Positions 1 through 6,155 of a DNA stretch of 6,663 nt are shown here, one piece after another. Source of the DNA: CAZMMV01 sp964567475 (lineage in GTDB: Bacteria > Bacillota > Clostridia > Tissierellales > Tissierellaceae). Under the pieces are notes generated by a model. The model was not told where the DNA came from and ran no database searches. It saw nothing but the letters and a program-made list of their open reading frames with translations. The number at the start of each line of letters is the position of its first letter. The first letter of the stretch is position 1. The translations under genes and the position numbers were made by a program. Location: contig CAZMMV010000082.1 in the NCBI GenBank assembly GCA_964567475.1, positions 1-6,663 on the forward strand. The letters are read 5' to 3'.

Positions 1-2
1 TT

Positions 3-1415
3 GTAGGACCAGTTAGAACTGGTAAATCCACATTTATAAAAAGATTTATGGAATTACTTGTTTTGCCTAATATTGAAAATAAACATAAAAAAGAAAGGGC
101 AAAGGATGAATTACCATTAAGTGGTTCAGGAAAGACTATAATGACTACTGAACCTAAATTTGTACCAAATGAAGCGGTTGAATTAACCATAAGCGAAAAT
201 GTAAATTTAAAAGTTAGAATGGTAGATTGTGTAGGTTATTTAGTTACAGGAGCTTTAGGTCATGAAGAAAATTACTCTCCTAGAATGGTTACAACTCCAT
301 GGTATGAAAAGGAAATACCATTTGAAGAGGCAGCAGAAATAGGTACAAGAAAAGTTATTACTGATCATTCAACAATTGGATTAGTTGTAACGACTGATGG
401 TTCTATAACAGATATAGACAGGTCTAATTATATTAATGCTGAAGAAAGAGTAGTATCTGAATTGAAGGAGTTAGAAAAACCTTTTGTTATTATACTCAAT
501 ACTAAACATCCAAATTTAGATAGTACAATAGCTTTAAAGGAAAGCTTACAAGGTAAATATGGAGTATCTGTAGTAACTATAGATTGTTTAAATATGGATA
601 CTTCAGATATAGAAAAGATTTTTGAAAAATTATTATATGAATTCCCAGTAAAAGAAGTAAATATTAATTTGCCAAAATGGATAGAGGGACTTCCAAAAAA
701 ACATTGGATTAAAGTAAGTATTTTAAACGCTTTAAAGGAAACTATAGAGGGATTACAAAAATTAAATGAGCTTTCAGATTTTTTGAGTCCTCTTAAAGAT
801 CTTGATATAGTTAAAGATATAGATTTATCACAAATTAAACTGGGAGAAGGTGTGGTTTATTCTAATATAATTATTGATGATAATTTATTTTATAATATCT
901 TAAATGAAATGACAGGATATTCAATAGATGGAGATTATCAATTATTAGGACTTATTTCGAAATTGGCAGAAAGTAAAAAGAGCTATGACAAAATAGAGAA
1001 GGCTTTAGTTGAAGCAAAAGAAATTGGATATGGACTAGTTAGTCCTAGTTTAGATGAATTGGAATTAGCAGAGCCAGAAATATATCGCCAAGGGAATCGA
1101 TATGGAATAAAACTTAAGGCTACAGCGCCATCACTTCATGTTTTAAGAGCTGATATCAACACAGAGATATCTCCATTGATAGGTACCGAAAAACAGTCTG
1201 AAGACCTTATTAACAATCTATTAGATGAATTTGAAGGAGAACCTAATAAAATATGGGAAAGCAATTTATTTGGTAAATCATTATATGATTTAGTAAATGA
1301 ACAACTTCAAAGCAAACTTAGTACAATGCCAGAAGATGCAAGACAAAAGCTTAGAAGAGCTCTTGAAAGAATTATAAATGATGGTAGTGGAGGATTAATT
1401 TGTATAATAATATAA
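3..1415 (+). CDS. spoIVA: Stage IV sporulation protein A (SpoIVA), spore coat morphogenetic ATPase, 5'-truncated by the window edge
   Basis: SpoIVA polymerises, driven by ATP hydrolysis, on the outer forespore membrane and forms the base layer of the spore coat; this role is known from Bacillus subtilis. The reading frame is open from base 3, upstream of the first ATG at 48, and the extra codons encode the Walker A motif GPVRTGKST (bases 6-32), so ATG 48 is an internal methionine and not the start. By comparison with the B. subtilis protein of 492 residues, about 22 N-terminal residues are missing. Further landmarks are the switch-like segment TIMTTEPKF (visible residues 45-53), the Walker B segment VDCVGY (74-79), the block AAEIGTRKVI, and the family-typical C-terminus GSGGLI near the end, which in B. 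subtilis is needed for localisation and assembly. The 3' end is intact and followed after 16 bases by a terminator. Expression is expected from a mother-cell sigma-E promoter outside the window. The identification is very secure. Confidence 0.98.
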   Translation, partial: VGPVRTGKSTFIKRFMELLVLPNIENKHKKERAKDELPLSGSGKTIMTTEPKFVPNEAVELTISENVNLKVRMVDCVGYLVTGALGHEENYSPRMVTTPWYEKEIPFEEAAEIGTRKVITDHSTIGLVVTTDGSITDIDRSNYINAEERVVSELKELEKPFVIILNTKHPNLDSTIALKESLQGKYGVSVVTIDCLNMDTSDIEKIFEKLLYEFPVKEVNINLPKWIEGLPKKHWIKVSILNALKETIEGLQKLNELSDFLSPLKDLDIVKDIDLSQIKLGEGVVYSNIIIDDNLFYNILNEMTGYSIDGDYQLLGLISKLAESKKSYDKIEKALVEAKEIGYGLVSPSLDELELAEPEIYRQGNRYGIKLKATAPSLHVLRADINTEISPLIGTEKQSEDLINNLLDEFEGEPNKIWESNLFGKSLYDLVNEQLQSKLSTMPEDARQKLRRALERIINDGSGGLICIII

Positions 1416-1431
1416 AATAAAAGATATAGGT

Positions 1432-1483
1432 AAAATAAAAATAGATTTATGGTACAATTGTACCATAAATCTATTTTTATTTT
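1432..1483. terminator. Bidirectional terminator: perfect 52-bp palindrome between spoIVA and tRNA-Pro
   Basis: The two 26-base arms match without a mismatch around the centre between bases 1457 and 1458. The core is GGTACAATTGTACC and the outer parts are A-rich on the left and T-rich on the right, so a U-rich tail follows the hairpin whichever strand is transcribed. It begins 16 bases after the spoIVA stop and ends at the base next to the CCA end of the tRNA gene. This placement between convergent genes fits intrinsic termination for both. The stem is AT-rich apart from the central GGTAC/GTACC and an isolated G-C pair, so strength is inferred. Confidence 0.9.
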
Positions 1484-1560
1484 TGGTCGGAATGAGAGGA
1501 TTTGAACCTCCGGCCTCAAGTCCCCCAGACTTGTGCGCTACCAGACTGCGCTACATCCCG
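1484..1560 (-). tRNA. tRNA-Pro with anticodon GGG, CCA end encoded
   Basis: Read on the - strand from 1560, the gene folds into a full cloverleaf. The acceptor stem is CGGGATG with CATTCCG (one G-T pair), the D-arm uses GCGC with GCGC, and the anticodon stem CAAGT/ACTTG encloses the seven-base loop CTGGGGG. The T-arm is GGAGG/CCTCT around TTCAAAT. The loop gives U33, anticodon GGG and G37, so it reads CCC and CCU proline codons. The C1-G72 pair with A73 (base 1487) is the known proline identity signature of bacterial tRNA-Pro. Bases 1484-1486 supply the 3' CCA in the DNA. The gene has its own promoter at 1576-1604 and runs straight into the palindrome at 1432-1483. Confidence 0.96.
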
Positions 1561-1575
1561 AAACATACATTCTTT

Positions 1576-1604
1576 ATTATATAATATATGTTTGATTTTG
1601 TAAA
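1576..1604 (-). promoter_or_regulatory. Sigma-A-type promoter of tRNA-Pro
   Basis: On the - strand a -35 box TTTACA (1604-1599), a 17-bp spacer and a perfect -10 box TATAAT (1581-1576) are visible. Transcription would start near 1569, leaving about nine leader bases before the mature tRNA 5' end at 1560. The -35 box differs from TTGACA at two positions at most, and spacing is optimal, which suits a strong stable-RNA promoter. Confidence 0.8.
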
Positions 1605-1608
1605 GTAG

Positions 1609-1637
1609 TTTAAAATTAAATTAAATTATGATATAAT
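1609..1637 (+). promoter_or_regulatory. Sigma-A-type promoter with extended -10 for the 1668-6155 operon
   Basis: A perfect -10 box TATAAT lies at 1632-1637, preceded by TG at 1629-1630, which makes an extended -10 element. With 17-bp spacing the -35 position is TTTAAA (1609-1614), a four-of-six match to TTGACA. Transcription would start around 1644, giving a leader of about 24 bases that carries the ribosome binding site of the first gene. It is the only convincing promoter seen before the tightly spaced + strand genes. Confidence 0.75.
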
Positions 1638-1655
1638 GGTTCTAATTAATAACAT

Positions 1656-1663
1656 GGAGGTGG
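1656..1663 (+). promoter_or_regulatory. Strong ribosome binding site that supports a TTG start
   Basis: GGAGGTGG ends four bases before TTG 1668, with the GGAGG core ending seven bases before it. It is a near-ideal Shine-Dalgarno sequence and justifies TTG here, as no ATG follows in this frame until codon 53. Confidence 0.8.
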
Positions 1664-1667
1664 TAAC

Positions 1668-2042
1668 TTGCTTTTATACTTAGAAATATTTTTTACAGTG
1701 CTTCTTATTGTAAGTATTGTTGGATATATATTATCAACATTAAAAGAGAAAATATATCTCAAAAATAATATAATTGTAATTGATAAAAAGGCCGTTACTA
1801 AGGAACATTTAGAGTCTACAGATATGAAAGAGTTTGTTTTAGACGGAGTAAGGGCAAAGGCAGGAGATGAAATCAAAGTAATTACTAAGGAAAAGAAAAA
1901 ATATAATGGAATTTTAATAGGAGCGAAGAAAATAGAAAAGTCAATAATGATGATTACCTATAGAGATGAGATTAAATCATTTAATATTGATAATATATCA
2001 AAGTTTAAAATAACGAGTAAATATGGACAATTTTTTAATTAA
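1668..2042 (+). CDS. Small membrane-anchored protein with a possible Sm-like or SH3-like beta-barrel domain; function unknown
   Basis: I do not recognise a named family. The 124-residue protein opens with one hydrophobic segment (about residues 2-24, LEIFFTVLLIVSIVGYIL), followed by lysines, which predicts a single-pass anchor with the C-terminal part in the cytoplasm. The remainder is hydrophilic and beta-rich. Residues 66-115 alternate hydrophobic and charged positions in a pattern reminiscent of Sm or SH3-like small barrels: GDEIKVITKE, then a turn and YNGILIGAKK, then MMITYRDEIKSF, then IDNISKFKI. That fold assignment is inference from the pattern only. The TTG start is chosen because of the strong ribosome binding site just upstream and because starting later would remove the membrane segment. 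It is the first gene of the operon, 26 bases ahead of the HlyD-like gene, so a joint role with that protein is plausible but unproven. Confidence 0.85.
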   Translation: MLLYLEIFFTVLLIVSIVGYILSTLKEKIYLKNNIIVIDKKAVTKEHLESTDMKEFVLDGVRAKAGDEIKVITKEKKKYNGILIGAKKIEKSIMMITYRDEIKSFNIDNISKFKITSKYGQFFN

Positions 2043-2055
2043 ATATATATTTACT

Positions 2056-2063
2056 AAGGGTGA
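2056..2063 (+). promoter_or_regulatory. Ribosome binding site that fixes the ATG 2069 start
   Basis: AAGGGTGA lies five bases before ATG 2069. The in-frame GTG at 2060 falls inside this motif and would have no binding site of its own, so the ATG three codons later is preferred. Confidence 0.75.
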
Positions 2064-2068
2064 ATAAG

Positions 2069-3358
2069 ATGGCATACAAAAGAAAACTGAAAAAGAAAAG
2101 AAGAAAAAGCATATTAGTTATTTTTATATTTATTATAACTATTTATTTATTATTTACTTCTTTTGTAACTTTATTTAAAAGAAATGCAAAAACTACATTA
2201 CCTGAAAGAATGTTATTAATAGACACTATCTCATCTCAAGGATTTTTAATAAAAAATGAATCTATTATTAAAGCAACAAATAGTGGAGATGTAGATTTAA
2301 TAGCAAATGAAGGTGAACGATTAGGTTCTGGTAGAGAAGTTCTTTCTATTAATACGCTTAAAGATATTAAATCATTAGAATATGAATTAGAAGGAGTAGA
2401 AAAAAACATATCTTCACTTAAAAAAAAGGAAACAGAAAGTGAGTTAATATCAAATGAAAAGGATAAAATTGAATTAACAAGGGAAGAACTTATTTTAGAA
2501 TTACAGGATAAAATATCTTCAAATGAATTTAATGATATTAACTTTATTAAAGAACAATTACTCCTATATGATGGAAAATATAAAGATGTAGATTTTTCTA
2601 AAACTGTATTGGGACAAAGTGTGGAAGGTTTAGAAGATAGAAAAAAGGATATATCAAAAAAAATAGATAAAAATAATGTAAGGTACTATACAGATAGGCC
2701 AGGAGTAATATCATATAAAATAGATGGATATGAAGAAGTTTATTTACCTAAGGATTTTGAAAATTATACATATGATAAACTAAATGTAGATAATATTTCA
2801 AAAACATCAAAAAAAGAAGAAGTTAAAGTTTCTTTGAATGAACCTATATTTAAGATCATAGATAATTTTAAATGGTATATAGCAATTAAAATAAAAGACT
2901 CAAAGGAAATAAGTGATTTCAATATAAATGATAATATAAGCATTTATATAAATGAAAGCCAAGAAGAAGTAAAAGGAAGAATTATTGCTATTAACAATTC
3001 TAAGAAAAAGGCTGTTATTATCTTAGAACTTAATACAATGTTTCATAAGTATTATAATTTAAGATTTCCCAAGATTGAGATTATTAAACAAAAAACAGAA
3101 GGTTATAAGCTCCCTAAAAAATCTATTGCCAGCTTAGATAATATAGATGGAGTATATATAAAAGATAGGGGTGGTATAGTAAGGTTTAAGCCTGTATCTA
3201 TATTTAAAGAAGAGGATGATTATGTATATATTCATATTGGTGATGAAAAATCAAATATTTATTTAAAAGATAGTAAAGAAGCTGTAAAAACTATTAACTT
3301 ATTTGATGAAATAATTGTAAACCCTAATAATATAAAAGAAGGAGATATATTATACTAA
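2069..3358 (+). CDS. HlyD-like membrane-fusion (adaptor) protein, orphan member of the division cluster
   Basis: This 429-residue protein has the architecture of HlyD-type membrane-fusion proteins. A very basic N-terminus (MAYKRKLKKKRRK) precedes one membrane segment at about 15-36, which predicts a positive-inside anchor with the bulk outside the cell. Residues about 54-95 resemble the first half of a lipoyl-like barrel-sandwich (GFLIKNE then SGDVDLIANEGERLGSG). Residues about 97-204 are a lysine and glutamate-rich coiled-coil hairpin, and 206-265 return to the second half of the barrel (DRPGVISYKIDGYEEVY). Beta-rich domains follow, including WYIAIKI near 269-275 and a C-terminal segment ending EGDILY. 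Such proteins usually work with an ABC or other exporter, but none lies in the window, and there is no outer membrane in this kind of organism. Proteins of this type occur next to yggS and sepF in Clostridia, to my recollection. A division or envelope role is inferred from context only. Confidence 0.82.
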   Translation: MAYKRKLKKKRRKSILVIFIFIITIYLLFTSFVTLFKRNAKTTLPERMLLIDTISSQGFLIKNESIIKATNSGDVDLIANEGERLGSGREVLSINTLKDIKSLEYELEGVEKNISSLKKKETESELISNEKDKIELTREELILELQDKISSNEFNDINFIKEQLLLYDGKYKDVDFSKTVLGQSVEGLEDRKKDISKKIDKNNVRYYTDRPGVISYKIDGYEEVYLPKDFENYTYDKLNVDNISKTSKKEEVKVSLNEPIFKIIDNFKWYIAIKIKDSKEISDFNINDNISIYINESQEEVKGRIIAINNSKKKAVIILELNTMFHKYYNLRFPKIEIIKQKTEGYKLPKKSIASLDNIDGVYIKDRGGIVRFKPVSIFKEEDDYVYIHIGDEKSNIYLKDSKEAVKTINLFDEIIVNPNNIKEGDILY

Positions 3359-3364
3359 TTATAT

Positions 3365-3374
3365 AGGAGGAGAT
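3365..3374 (+). promoter_or_regulatory. Ribosome binding site for the TTG start of yggS
   Basis: AGGAGGAGAT ends six bases before TTG 3381. A full AGGAGG core supports the TTG start, and starting there gives the usual YggS N-terminus. Confidence 0.75.
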
Positions 3375-3380
3375 AAAATA

Positions 3381-4064
3381 TTGATTGAAAGAAACATAAT
3401 AGATATAAAAGAAAATATAAAAGAAGCTTTAATAAAGTCTGGGAGAAGTGATGATGTAGAGTTACTAGCTGTAACTAAAACTGTAGGTGTAAATAAAGTA
3501 GAAGAGGCTATAAAACTGGGTATAAACAATATTGGAGAGAATAGGGTTCAAGAATTAGAAAAGAAATATGATGAAATAGGAAATAAGGTTAATTATCATA
3601 TGATAGGTCATTTACAAAGTAATAAAGTTAAGTATTTAATAGGAAAGACTAAATTAATACATTCTCTAGATAGAATGTCTTTAGCAAAAGAAATTAATAA
3701 AAGATCAAAAAACAAAGATTTAATTACAGATGTCTTGATTCAAGTAAATGTAGCAGAAGAAAAAACAAAGTTTGGACTTAAAACTGAAGAAGTTTTAAGT
3801 TTTATTGAAAAAGTTTTAGTGTATGAAAATGTTAATATAAGAGGTTTAATGACAATAGCCCCTCATATAGATGATGAAAAAGAATTAAGAAAAATATTTA
3901 GAAGCCTATATAATTTAAAGGAAGATATAATAAGTAGAAATTATAAGGAATTATCAATGGATTATTTATCAATGGGTATGACAAATGATTATAAGATTGC
4001 TATTGAAGAAGGTTCTAATATTGTTAGAGTTGGGACAGGCATATTTGGAGAAAGAGATTACTAA
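3381..4064 (+). CDS. yggS: YggS/PROSC family pyridoxal phosphate homeostasis protein
   Basis: YggS (YlmE in Bacillus) is a cytosolic single-domain PLP-binding protein with the alanine racemase N-terminal barrel fold. It is not known to catalyse a reaction; loss of it disturbs vitamin B6 and amino acid pools in bacteria. The 227 residues match the family length. Lys33 in LLAVTKTV is the expected Schiff-base lysine. Other hallmarks are GENRVQE (52-58), HMIGHLQSNKVK (73-84), NVAEEKTKFGL (123-133), GLMTIAP (155-161), SMGMTNDY (197-204) and the closing RVGTGIFGERDY with its phosphate-binding glycines. The TTG start is supported by AGGAGG upstream. It sits 22 bases after the HlyD-like gene and 20 before sepF, the classic yggS-sepF neighbourhood of Gram-positives, and is presumably co-transcribed from the promoter near 1609-1637. 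Nothing looks damaged. Confidence 0.96.
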   Translation: MIERNIIDIKENIKEALIKSGRSDDVELLAVTKTVGVNKVEEAIKLGINNIGENRVQELEKKYDEIGNKVNYHMIGHLQSNKVKYLIGKTKLIHSLDRMSLAKEINKRSKNKDLITDVLIQVNVAEEKTKFGLKTEEVLSFIEKVLVYENVNIRGLMTIAPHIDDEKELRKIFRSLYNLKEDIISRNYKELSMDYLSMGMTNDYKIAIEEGSNIVRVGTGIFGERDY

Positions 4065-4084
4065 AAACTACTAGGAGGTATATA

Positions 4085-4519
4085 ATGTCTAATTTTATGA
4101 ATAAGGTTAAATATTTTATAGGTGTACAGGATTTGGAAGAAGAGGAAATGTATGAAGATGAACAAGTCTATGACGATTATGATGCAGCAGTAACTTCACA
4201 AACTAGAAAATCAAACAATAAAGTATTAAATATTCATACCAATGCAAATATGAAGATAGTAGTTCATGAGCCACTTAGTTATGATGAAGCTCCAGGAATA
4301 ATCGATGATTTAAAATCTAGGAAAACAGTTGTTGTAAACTTAGAACAGTTAGACAGTATAGTTAAGAAGCAAATCTTTGATTTCATTAATGGTGGTTTGT
4401 ATGCAATGGAGGGAAATATACAAAAGGTTACTAAGGATATATTTATTTTTGCTCCAAGTAATGTAGAGATTGATGGATTAAAAGATGAACTAAAAAACAG
4501 GGGTATATTTCCTTGGTAA
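4085..4519 (+). CDS. sepF: Cell division protein SepF, FtsZ membrane anchor
   Basis: SepF binds the C-terminal tail of FtsZ, attaches the Z-ring to the membrane through an N-terminal amphipathic helix and polymerises into rings or arcs, as known from B. subtilis. The 144-residue protein shows this layout: an N-terminal helix with lysine and aromatic residues (MSNFMNKVKYFIGV), an acidic flexible linker (about 16-45, many Glu and Asp), and the compact SepF core at about 55-136. The core has the recognisable blocks VVHEPLSYDEAPGIIDDLKS, TVVVNLEQLD, FDFINGGLYAMEGNIQKV and DIFIFAPSNVEI. GGAGG at 4074-4078 is six bases before ATG 4085. The C-terminus (GLKDELKNRGIFPW) extends slightly past the core. 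yggS lies 20 bases upstream and yggT 19 bases downstream. Confidence 0.97.
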   Translation: MSNFMNKVKYFIGVQDLEEEEMYEDEQVYDDYDAAVTSQTRKSNNKVLNIHTNANMKIVVHEPLSYDEAPGIIDDLKSRKTVVVNLEQLDSIVKKQIFDFINGGLYAMEGNIQKVTKDIFIFAPSNVEIDGLKDELKNRGIFPW

Positions 4520-4538
4520 AAAGGAGCAGATTTTATAG

Positions 4539-4805
4539 ATGATACTTTTATATAGGGCTATTTTAAGGTTAATCAATATAATTGAATTACTTATTTTTGT
4601 TAGAATAATATTTTCTTTTTTAAATATTAGGGGTGGAGGAGTTATTATAAAATTCATATATGACATGACAGAACCTGTACTTGGTCCTGCTAGAGCTTTA
4701 ATTGCTAAAACAGGCATAAATACTGGCATGTTTGACTTTTCCCCCATAGTAGCAATTCTTATCTTAAATATAATTCAAAAAATGGCTAGAATAATATTGC
4801 TATAA
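4539..4805 (+). CDS. yggT: YggT family small membrane protein
   Basis: The 88-residue protein has the family's two hydrophobic segments, at about 3-29 (including LLIFVRIIFSFL) and about 66-88 (DFSPIVAILILNIIQ). Between them lies the signature TEPVLGPARALI (44-55), close to the usual T-x-P-x-L-x-P-x-R pattern. It is an integral membrane protein of one YggT repeat. Members are encoded beside sepF in many Gram-positive bacteria and are thought to help division or envelope integrity; the biochemical role is unclear. The ATG at 4539 is forced because an in-frame TAG stands at 4536-4538. The nearest binding site, AAGGAG at 4521-4526, is 12 bases away, which is longer than for its neighbours and may reduce its translation relative to sepF. 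Confidence 0.93.
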   Translation: MILLYRAILRLINIIELLIFVRIIFSFLNIRGGGVIIKFIYDMTEPVLGPARALIAKTGINTGMFDFSPIVAILILNIIQKMARIILL

Positions 4806-4812
4806 AGGGTGG
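4804..4812 (+). promoter_or_regulatory. Ribosome binding site of ylmH overlapping the yggT stop codon
   Basis: AAAGGGTGG begins inside the TAA of yggT (4803-4805) and ends four bases before TTG 4817. The overlap suggests translational coupling, where ribosomes ending yggT help initiation at the weak TTG start. Confidence 0.6.
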
Positions 4813-4816
4813 TTAT

Positions 4817-5602
4817 TTGAGGATTAATAGGGAAAAGTATTTACTTCATATTGACGATAAAGAGAAATTAATAGATATGAGGCGTATAATTGATAAAATT
4901 GAAATGGTTATGAATAATCATGTATATGAATCTACAGATTTTTTAGATCCATATGTTAGATCTTTAGCTAGGTCAATTTTAAATAGATTTAATGAAATAG
5001 ATTATATTGAGAATGGTGGTATAGAACATTCAGAAAGAAAAATTATAACTATATTTCCTCAGTATTTAGATAGTTCTACTGTAGAAGATGATATAGTTGC
5101 CCTAAGAGTCACTGGAGATTTGGAAGGATTATCTCACAGGGATTATTTAGGAGGAATTCTTTCATTAGGTATAAATAGGAACAAAATAGGGGATATTTTA
5201 TTACATGATGATTATGTAGATTATATAGTAAAAAGTGAGCTATCTGATTTTATTATGTTAAAATTAGAGAAGGTCGGAAATAAAAAGGTTAAAACAGAAA
5301 AAATAACTCTAGATAAATTGATTCCAGCTGATTTAGAATACAAGGAGATAGATAGGGTTTTATCTTCTAATAGGATAGATTCTTATATTAGCGCTTGTTA
5401 TAATCTTTCTAGAAAAGAAAGCGGTAAGATAGTAAAATCAGATAGTGTAAAGATAAACTGGGAGAATATAGAAAAGCCTTCCGTAGAAGTAGAGAAAGGC
5501 GATCTAATATCTGTTAAGGGTTATGGAAGGTCTATTTTCCACTCTATTGAAGGATTAACTAAAAAAGATAATTTAAAAGCTGTTATAAGGATTTTAATAT
5601 AA
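4817..5602 (+). CDS. ylmH: YlmH, S4-domain RNA-binding protein
   Basis: YlmH is a cytosolic RNA-binding protein. In B. subtilis it has been linked to ribosome-associated quality control, binding the 50S subunit with stalled peptidyl-tRNA much like its relative RqcP; I rely on general knowledge for this. The 261 residues match the family length of about 257-265. The N-terminal part (1-90) is helical. The conserved centre has VALRVTGDLEGLSHRDYLGGILSLGINRNKIGDIL (94-128), with SHRDYLG as its most typical block. The S4 domain spans about 185-245, with RIDSYIS, LSRKES, GKIVKSDSVKINW and GDLISVKGYGR. The start is TTG 4817, preceded by AAAGGGTGG; starting there yields the normal N-terminus. It lies 11 bases after yggT and 19 before divIVA, as is typical for this cluster. 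Confidence 0.95.
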   Translation: MRINREKYLLHIDDKEKLIDMRRIIDKIEMVMNNHVYESTDFLDPYVRSLARSILNRFNEIDYIENGGIEHSERKIITIFPQYLDSSTVEDDIVALRVTGDLEGLSHRDYLGGILSLGINRNKIGDILLHDDYVDYIVKSELSDFIMLKLEKVGNKKVKTEKITLDKLIPADLEYKEIDRVLSSNRIDSYISACYNLSRKESGKIVKSDSVKINWENIEKPSVEVEKGDLISVKGYGRSIFHSIEGLTKKDNLKAVIRILI

Positions 5603-5609
5603 ATAAAAT

Positions 5610-5616
5610 GGAGTGA
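5610..5616 (+). promoter_or_regulatory. Ribosome binding site that fixes the divIVA start
   Basis: GGAGTGA is five bases before ATG 5622. The in-frame GTG at 5613 lies within it and would add three residues (MNF) ahead of the conserved family start, so ATG 5622 is the better start. Confidence 0.75.
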
Positions 5617-5621
5617 ATTTT

Positions 5622-6155
5622 ATGATTACACCGTTGGATATACAAAATAAAGAATTCAAAAAAAATTTAGTTGGTTACAAGACTAAAGATGTGGATAGTT
5701 ATTTAGATTATATAAATAGGGATTATGAAGAATTATACAGAGAAAATATCGAGTTAAAAGACAAGGTAGGAATGTTAATGGACCAAATAAGTCAATATAA
5801 CAATCTAGAAGAAACATTAAAAAATACTCTTGTTATTGCTCAGACCACAGCAGATGAGGTTACAAGTTCTTCAAGAAAAAAGGCAGAGTTAATTATTGAA
5901 AAGGCAGAGATGGATGCAAAGAATCGTATTAATGATGCTAAGGATCAAGTTGAAAATATAAAAATAGAATATGAGTACTTGAAAAAAGAAATGTTTGTTT
6001 TTAAGTCTAGATATGAAGCATTTATGCAGGGACAGTTAATGACGGTGAAAGATTTTTATAATAATTTTGAAGAAAATGATAAATTAAAACAATCTACTGA
6101 AGAAGTAGAAGAAGTAGATATCCTCAATGATGTAGATGAACAAGAGGCACAATAG
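5622..6155 (+). CDS. divIVA: DivIVA-family coiled-coil cell division/polarity protein
   Basis: DivIVA proteins gather at strongly curved membranes (septa and poles) and recruit division or sporulation factors. The 177-residue protein starts with the family hallmark ITPLDIQNKEFKKNLVGY followed by VDSYLDYI, then a long, nearly unbroken coiled coil from about 30 to 140, containing the AQTTADE block (73-79) also typical of the family. The tail (148-177) is acidic and repetitive (EEVEEVD). The ATG 5622 start is supported by GGAGTGA. The membrane-binding Phe-Arg pair just before GY in B. subtilis (F17, R18) is Leu16-Val17 here. The last codons and stop lie inside a terminator hairpin, so divIVA is the final gene of the operon. 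Which division or sporulation partner it recruits cannot be told from sequence. Confidence 0.94.
   Translation: MITPLDIQNKEFKKNLVGYKTKDVDSYLDYINRDYEELYRENIELKDKVGMLMDQISQYNNLEETLKNTLVIAQTTADEVTSSSRKKAELIIEKAEMDAKNRINDAKDQVENIKIEYEYLKKEMFVFKSRYEAFMQGQLMTVKDFYNNFEENDKLKQSTEEVEEVDILNDVDEQEAQ

Noticed and set aside
48..50. ATG 48 as the start of spoIVA
   Set aside because: The frame is open upstream and encodes the essential Walker A motif, so the true start lies before the window.
1307..1519. Open frame of 70 codons on the - strand across the spoIVA end, the palindrome and the tRNA
   Set aside because: It runs through the tRNA-Pro gene, the terminator and the antisense of spoIVA, has no family resemblance and is explained by AT-rich sequence opposite real genes.
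1646..1876. Open frame of 76 codons on the - strand
   Set aside because: It lies opposite the gene at 1668-2042, which has a strong ribosome binding site and promoter; the antisense product shows no recognisable features.
2060..2062. GTG as a start for the HlyD-like gene
   Set aside because: It lies within the AAGGGTGA binding site of the ATG at 2069 and has no site of its own.
4490..4747. Open frame of 85 codons on the - strand
   Set aside because: It is antisense to the yggT gene and the sepF 3' end, both firmly identified families.
5613..5615. GTG as a start for divIVA
   Set aside because: It lies inside the GGAGTGA motif that serves ATG 5622, and the family start corresponds to that ATG.
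6097..6118. Short direct repeat of GAAGAAGTA in the divIVA 3' end
   Set aside because: It encodes the acidic EEVEEVD tail and is ordinary low-complexity coding sequence, not a mobile or regulatory repeat.
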